Part shown: positions 58,410 to 64,000 of the stretch, in pieces
Numbering within the stretch: the first letter of the stretch is position 1
How the letters are laid out: every line of letters begins with the position of its first letter
Assembly (NCBI RefSeq): GCF_026210795.1
Contig: NC_089432.1
Location: 5,518,001-5,582,000 of the forward strand
Length of the DNA: 64,000 bases
DNA from: Rhizophagus irregularis
Lineage: Eukaryota; Glomeromycota; Glomeromycetes; Glomerales; Glomeraceae
Direction: 5' to 3'
The notes under the pieces: generated by a model
The model's database searches: none
What the model saw: only the letters and a program-made list of their open reading frames with translations
What the model was told of the DNA's origin: nothing
Program-made: the position numbers and the translations under genes

Positions 58410-59000
58410 ATCAGTTGAAATGTAGAGAAGATATTCTTAAGAAACAATATATATCAGTAAAGGAAATGAAGTTTCTTATAGATCAAGTGTCAAGTAAAAC
58501 AGGATATAATATATTAAAAAAGGAAATTTTTATTAATCATTCTTTCGACAAGAAACATTTTTATGAATTAAGAAAGAAAAAGAAATCTTTATTTGATCTA
58601 GAAGATAATATTGTGACAGAAAAGTCAATTAGTTTTAGTAAAGAGGCTAAAATTGAAAACATCATGCAAATTCTGGAAGTTTTGAAAATTAGTGAGCAAG
58701 TGAATCTTGCTTTCTAGTAAGAAATTTTAGAAAAAGTGATGCTCATAACAAGACCCAAATTTCATAGAGAGTTGAATAGTGTTAAAGATCTGAATACATT
58801 AAAGTCCTATGGTAATGTGGTTAGAAGAAAGAAAAGAGCACCTGGCATCACTTATAATTATGTAATTACCTAACATGCAATTAGAGTTCATAAAATTAAA
58901 AGAGATTGTGGTGTTAAAGGAGGTTAAAGTATACAATTAGTTATTCTTGTTTTGGTTTTCTATTTTCTTTTGTGGGATGGCTAATTGTTGAGAAATAAAT

Positions 59001-59295
59001 AGGACCCCGGATATCTAATATAAAGGTCATAATAGACTTTTGGCCAAAAACACCCCTTTTTGCTAAAACTCAAAAAATCATTTTTTGTAAATATCTCAGC
59101 ATCCAGTGATTTAATTTTAATAAACTTTTTTTATTTTGTAGCCCTCATTTAGCTTTACAATTTAAAAAAGAGTTCATCAAAATTGGCCTACTGGATGCCG
59201 AGATATTTACAAAAAACGATTTTTTGAACCCAAAAAAATGGGCCAATCTGCCGAAAGTGTGACTTATAACCTGTTTTGGAGATATCCGGGGTCCT
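59001..59295. mobile_element. 295-bp long-hairpin MITE with perfect 8-bp target duplication
   Basis: Starts AGGACCCCGGATATCT and ends with AGATATCCGGGGTCCT, flanked by AAATAAAT at 58993-59000 and 59296-59303. Internally, ttttttgtaaatatctcagc / catccagt is mirrored by actggatgc / gagatatttacaaaaa, so most of the element folds on itself. Non-coding. Confidence 0.9.
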
Positions 59296-59303
59296 AAATA
59301 AAT

Positions 59304-60472
59304 TATCAAAATGGAAAAAATGAATAATTATTTATTAGTTTAATAATATTTCCTATTTGATAATATTTACATAAGGCTATTTAGTTAGAAAAAAATATAT
59401 ATAGATAGATATCTATTGAATTTTATTTCATACATATCATTCCATATTTGATTATATTTACATATGGCAAATTTCATTTGAAAGAAAAATATATAGACTT
59501 CTTTTAAGTAGTTTTAAAGAATTATTTTTGGTACAATTGTTTGTTTATTTTTTCATCATTCTGTATTATTCCTTAAATAGTTAAACTGTAAAGGCTAAAA
59601 TTAATTTTAAAAATTTGGAATTTTTACAGTATCTTAAGATCTAGTAATTATAGAAAGATGAAATTATATTTGTTAGATTCCTTTTATTAAGACGCATTTA
59701 ATAGTAATAAAATCATAACTTTAAAATTGATAAATAAAAAGTTATATTAATTCATAAATTTTTAGCTTTTATAAGTTATCCTGTCACATAATATTTGTAG
59801 AAGGATAATTTTATTTCTATCAGATTTTTCTCATTAAAATGTATCAAATGGTGGTAATTTTATATTTCTAGGATTAATGGATAAAAAGATATTTCAATCT
59901 AAAAAATTTAGCTACTATTTGTTATAATTTGTCAATCATTTACTTTTAAAAAATCATTAATCAAATTGAACTTTTTTTTTGATTTTTACTTAGAAATACT
60001 ATAGAATTTATTATAAAAATATTGGTTTATATAATAAAATATTTTAAGGTATTTAAAAGTGACTTTAATTAAAAAATAAAATTGCAGGCAAATTTGGCTG
60101 CAAAATAGGTTAAGGGATACATACAGCTTTTATTAATAAAGAAAGAATTATACATACATATTATTTATAATGTGTAGAAAAGAAAAAAAATATAATATTA
60201 GTAATAAAAACAAAAAAAAGAAGTCAAAGTCAAAATCAAATAGTAAAAAATGTGATGGGAAGCACATTATAATAGAACAGAGTGAGACTAATTAGCTAAA
60301 ACAAATGGAATGATTTAATATTCTATTGAGAAGGTCATTGGGCAAATTTTTAGGTAGATCTTAACAGTCACTTAAAATTTTTAGTTGTATCATTATTTAT
60401 AATAGTAATATAAGCATTTAGGTGACAGGTCGACTTTTTCTTCAGAGGAGTAGTCTTTTTTTATAATGCTTA
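59304..60472. other. AT-rich, gene-free
   Basis: No gene or clear repeat recognised in this stretch. Confidence 0.4.
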
Positions 60473-60480
60473 GTTTTTAT

Positions 60481-60705
60481 AAGATCCCGCTTACTTATAA
60501 GATAGGTTATCCCCAGGCCTAAGGTAAAAATCATATATAAAATTCTTTGCAAATCCTACTATAAAAGGAAATTTTATGTTACATTGTTATGATTGTTTTC
60601 CTTTTTAGCTAATTAACCAATAAAATTTAAGAAAAAAGTAAGGTAAAAACTATTAGTAAAGGGCAATTTTCTACGGTGACCTTTATTATAAGTAAGTGGA
60701 GTCCT
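60481..60705. mobile_element. 225-bp MITE, copy B, with perfect 8-bp target duplication
   Basis: Same element as 52451-52675 in the same orientation. It begins aagatcccgcttacttataa and ends ttataagtaagtggagtcct. Flanks GTTTTTAT at 60473-60480 and 60706-60713 are identical, which fixes the boundaries of the family and the 8-bp duplication. Confidence 0.9.
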
Positions 60706-60713
60706 GTTTTTAT

Positions 60714-61537
60714 ATATATTATATTTTTCTTATTTTTATAAGTTTAGTATATGTAAATAGGTATAGTTATATTAAAACAAGATCGCATCTATAGAAATTA
60801 ATAAATATATATATATATATATAATTAAAAATAAGGTAATTCTAAACTTATTGTATAAAAGAGGACCACCGAATAATACTAATATAACTTACAAGTAAAC
60901 TTTAAATACTGAAGTAAAAACACATTTTATGACATAATTCTGTCAATATTGATGCTATGAATTCATATAAATTTTAGTAAAATCGAATTACTGGTTATAT
61001 TAAAAACATGGGTATGTAAGATAACAAAATTTTAAAAATACTCCTGTAATATGCAACTTTTGAAAAATTTTAATATAAACTCTACACAAACTCAAATGTG
61101 AGTTATATCAGTATTGTTTAGGGTTCTTATGGAAGTGTATATACCAAATAAAATAGCATAGAAAAAATTCATTTTTTTTTCTAAAACTTTATTTTTTATT
61201 AAGACATCTAATATACTTAGAAAAAAAATGAAGGAACAAATTAAAATACTTTTTCAAATATCAAATTTTACTTTAGAAAGTGACTTAGTAAACTTTTTAA
61301 TTTTTTTTTAAAACAGAATTGCAAATAGTATATATAAAGATCTGTTTTATTTTACATCCTAGTTCCATCCTATTTTGCATCTTAATATGTCTAAAATATA
61401 TTGGAAATATAATATAAATGTGCTCTAATAATTCAAACATCAGGACATAAAATTGGTATAAATATATTAACAATAAATAAAAAATAGTTGGGTTGCAAGA
61501 TAACATACTTTTTGGCAATCAAATGACTGGTTATGAT
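60714..61537. other. AT-rich; one copy of an internal direct repeat
   Basis: No gene. A (TA)n tract lies near 60807-60826. 61395-61475 (ttggaaatataatataaatg, ataattcaaaca..acataaaatt) is repeated at about 62274-62345. Confidence 0.45.
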
Positions 61538-63979
61538 TATACTTTTCGTCAAAATGATAAAATACTAATTAAATTTATTTTGACAGACGTAATGTATTTT
61601 TTGATAGACGTAATTAATTCATAGTAATTTTATAATAAATAGTGAATTGGTCTGTTTACCAAAATATGACATAATTAATTAGTGGAGAAGTATAGTTATG
61701 ATATATATATTATATAGTTGGGAATACAACAAATCATCAAGTTGTTTCAAATTAAGATTTTAAAAAATCACGTAATATATATAACACTAATTTGCGATTG
61801 GTTAAAAATTAAACCATATCGGAAATGTTTTACTTTATTAATCATCAATATTTTCAAAAATAAAATTTGAAACAAATCTTTCACAGCTTTTTTTCTTTTT
61901 TTAGCTATTTTTTAACAGTGTTGTACTTGTCTCTTTAGTCATGTTATGGAAAAAAATTCTATGATCTGCATTACCTTTCAGCCAGTCATAGTTCTGGCCT
62001 AAATTATAGAATTTTGTCAAATTCTAGCCAGAATTAGATGTTTCAAATCCTACCGTTTATTAAGAAAATACTGAACTTTGCAGGCTAATAACTTTTGATC
62101 TAGATCACCAATCAGGATAATCTTAACATCATTTTGTAGTTTAAGTTAGTAACAATTAAACTATGTTGAGTTATTTTAAATATATGCATCCAAATATTTT
62201 TATTAAATTTCTAATTTGAACAATTTTATTTGATGAATTATTGTGTCCCAAACCGTATTATTAATTTTTAATCAACTGGAAATACAATATGAATGCACTT
62301 TAATAATTCAAACTTTAAAACATAAAATTAGCATAATTATATTAGTATAGTTCCAGAAAATCAAGCAAATAATTATATGATCAAATAAATAATTAGCCAA
62401 AAAGATAAATAATTAGAAGAATAAATGATTTATATAATGTAATATTCATAGTTATAATAATGAGATCATTATAAAACTAGTTTTACTAAATTATAATAAG
62501 AAGTAATTTATCATTTAAGAAATTAGTTTTACTAGTATATAAATGAAAATACTAGATTAAAAAACTAATGTGTAAATAAGAAATAATTGTTATAATATTT
62601 GTAAAATTTGATTAATCTTGAACTTTAATTTTTGACTTAATAAAAACATGAATTATTAAAAGTTATTTTAAATATATTTATTATTCACTTAAGCCATAAT
62701 TAATATTTATTTTAGGATAAAATATGGAAAAGGATTTTTAAAGTTATATTTTTATTAATCATATGCTTTATACTACTAATTTGATTTATTTTATTTTGTT
62801 ATAAATTTGATTTGATTAATTTTTGCTACTAATATTTTATTTCAATAAAGATGATTTAATGTGACAATACTTTAGCAGAGATTGTAAGCTTTACCAGCAA
62901 TTAATAAGCAATAGTTAAATTACAAAAGGATATACTTTCTGTCAATTAAAAAACTGGTTATAGTAATACTTATTATACCTTTAATTTTTTAACTAACTAC
63001 TTTAATTAAATCAATATTTCTATTAAAATTCTTAAAATGCATATGATTTTTTTAGCATAGTAAGGCATAGTAAATTATAATAATTTTGGTTAATACTATT
63101 TCATAATTTCAGCTTGAACTTTAGACATAAAAATTTGGTATCTAAACTGGTATACAAGTGGTTAAAACTGGCGAACTAATAGAATCTTTCTGGTTCTTTA
63201 CTAGTTTTATAATAGTTCTAGAAGAGTTTTAGATATTATCAGATCACTACTATAATACCAACTTAGGTTTATCAAATTATATACCAAAGATTAACTGGCA
63301 TTATACCATAGTGCTAATTGAATTTAAATATGAATTTACATCATATTAATGCACCACTTAATATGATATTTTTTTTGCAACTAAATAACACCTAAATTAG
63401 CATAAAAGAGTACATAAAATAGTACTCAAACTGATACAAAAGGGAAATATCTGGCATTTAAACTAATATTCAAATAGGTATAAAGGGGTAATTAATATTC
63501 TTAATATAAAATTTGGATTATAAAGGATTCAGAAATAAAAAGAAAAGAATGGTAATTAGATTAAAGAGTGATAAAATTAAATTATAATATAATAATAAAA
63601 AATATATTAATATAAAAATGCAAATAACAGGAAAGACTTAAAGAAGTATTTAGAATAAAAAGAAATATTTCAAAAAAAAGCAGATAGATTATAGTGTAAT
63701 AATCAGATTATTTTTTTAGATTATAGTGCAGTATACAGATTATAGTTTTGTAAATTATATCATGATATTCAGATTATAATATAATATTTAGATTATATCA
63801 TAATATTCATATTATAGTGTGATATATACTTCTCCGCTAATTAATTACATCATATTTTGGTAAATGGACCAATTTACTATTTATTATAAAATTATTATGA
63901 ATTAATTACATCTGTCAAAATACATTACGTCTGTCAAAATAAATTTAATTAGTATTTTATCATTTTAACGAAAAGTATA
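61538..63979. repeat. 2.4-kb segment bounded by about 155-bp inverted repeats
   Basis: The left arm 61538-61694 starts tatacttttcgtcaaaatga and ends gtggagaagtata. The right arm 63825-63979 is its reverse complement with few differences; both contain the paired word gacagacgtaatgtatttt. The interior (61695-63824) is AT-rich without a usable ORF, has a ctggcc(t)aaatta-type repeat near 61990 and an internal direct repeat. It may be a non-autonomous transposon with long TIRs; the outer flanks show no matching duplication and the window ends 21 bp after the right arm. Confidence 0.65.
63668..63824. repeat. minisatellite-like block, related to 53420 and 54515
   Basis: Units like agattatagtgcagtatac repeat in tandem, directly similar to 54515-54605 and inverse to 53420-53585. 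It lies just inside the right inverted repeat. Confidence 0.6.
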
Positions 63980-64000
63980 GACTGTATAGTGTAATATTCA

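Larger units (their letters stand above)
56916..58930 (+). pseudogene. old coding relic interrupted by MITEs
   Basis: Plus-strand pieces with clear coding character: 56916-57112 (ATG; Y-T-F-F-H-S-V-S-V-K-Q-Y-T); 57359-57470 (N-K-Y-D-K-P-F-K-V-N-L-N-R-A, K-I-F-D-K-R-I-L-W); 57435-57775 (G-L-P-I-D-L-E-A-R-N-K-Y-Y-S-R-I, T-I-Y-I-R-F-N-Y-G-K, Y-Y-I-P-C-S-L-C-S-N-V-Y, K-V-C-Q-N-Y-H-P-K); and 58410-58920 (C-R-E-D-I-L-K-K-Q-Y, K-S-I-S-F-S-K-E-A-K-I-E-N, T-Y-N-Y-V-I-T). The C-x-x-C..C-x-x-H set suggests a zinc-binding knuckle. Three MITE-like elements (57113-57358, 57804-58092, 58278-58409) separate the pieces, and there are stops besides. The family is not recognised; an element-encoded or lineage-specific gene is possible. 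Confidence 0.45.

Overview
The window looks like nuclear DNA of an arbuscular-mycorrhizal (Glomeromycotina, Rhizophagus-like) fungus. It is extremely AT-rich, its genes have many short GT..AG introns, and its families are those expanded in these fungi: tyrosine-kinase-like (TKL) kinases, kinase-Sel1 fusions, F-box/LRR proteins, Hsp70-like ATPases, HMG-box proteins, P450s, RecQ-type helicase relics and Crinkler/RHS-type relics. The species call is inferred from family content; no marker gene is present.

Layout. 2.0-2.6 kb (-): intact secreted ML-domain lipid-binding protein. 3.6 kb (-): small HMG-box-like ORF. 4.6-6.9 kb (-): kinase-Sel1 gene broken by at least five frameshifts. 7.1-7.6 kb (+): kinase relic. 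8.6-10.0 kb (-): broken F-box/LRR gene. 13.1-15.0 kb (+): six-exon cytochrome P450. 17.3-18.5 kb (+): RecQ helicase relic. 18.6-20.5 kb (-): eight-exon Hsp70-like ATPase with a 12-nt microexon. 21.3 kb: hAT-type MITE with a perfect 8-bp TSD. 24.5-26.7 kb (-): intact eight-exon TKL kinase, also with a 12-nt microexon. 27-32 kb: relics. 32.7-36.5 kb: large inverted duplication whose two arms each carry the same spliced 47-codon micro-ORF. 37.0-37.3 kb (+): three-exon gene for a 40-residue secreted peptide precursor, built from a duplicated intron+exon cassette. 39.9 kb: 80-bp-class tandem repeat beside a kinase relic. 43.6-44.4 kb (-): Crinkler/RHS-type NTPase relic. 46.4-50.8 kb (+): two adjacent C2H2 zinc-finger genes, the second dominated by a 24-residue repeat carrying SUMO-acceptor-like V-K-M-E motifs. 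50.8-64.0 kb: gene-poor repeat territory with MITEs, foldbacks, tandem arrays and a long inverted repeat, in places inserted into an older coding relic.

The genes do not form a pathway; this is a typical accessory, repeat-rich fungal region. The intact genes are the ML protein, P450 (with a splicing caveat), Hsp70-like, TKL kinase, secreted peptide and the two zinc-finger proteins. I rebuilt exon structures by reading splice sites and checking that phases add up to an open frame. No tRNA, rRNA or CRISPR was seen.
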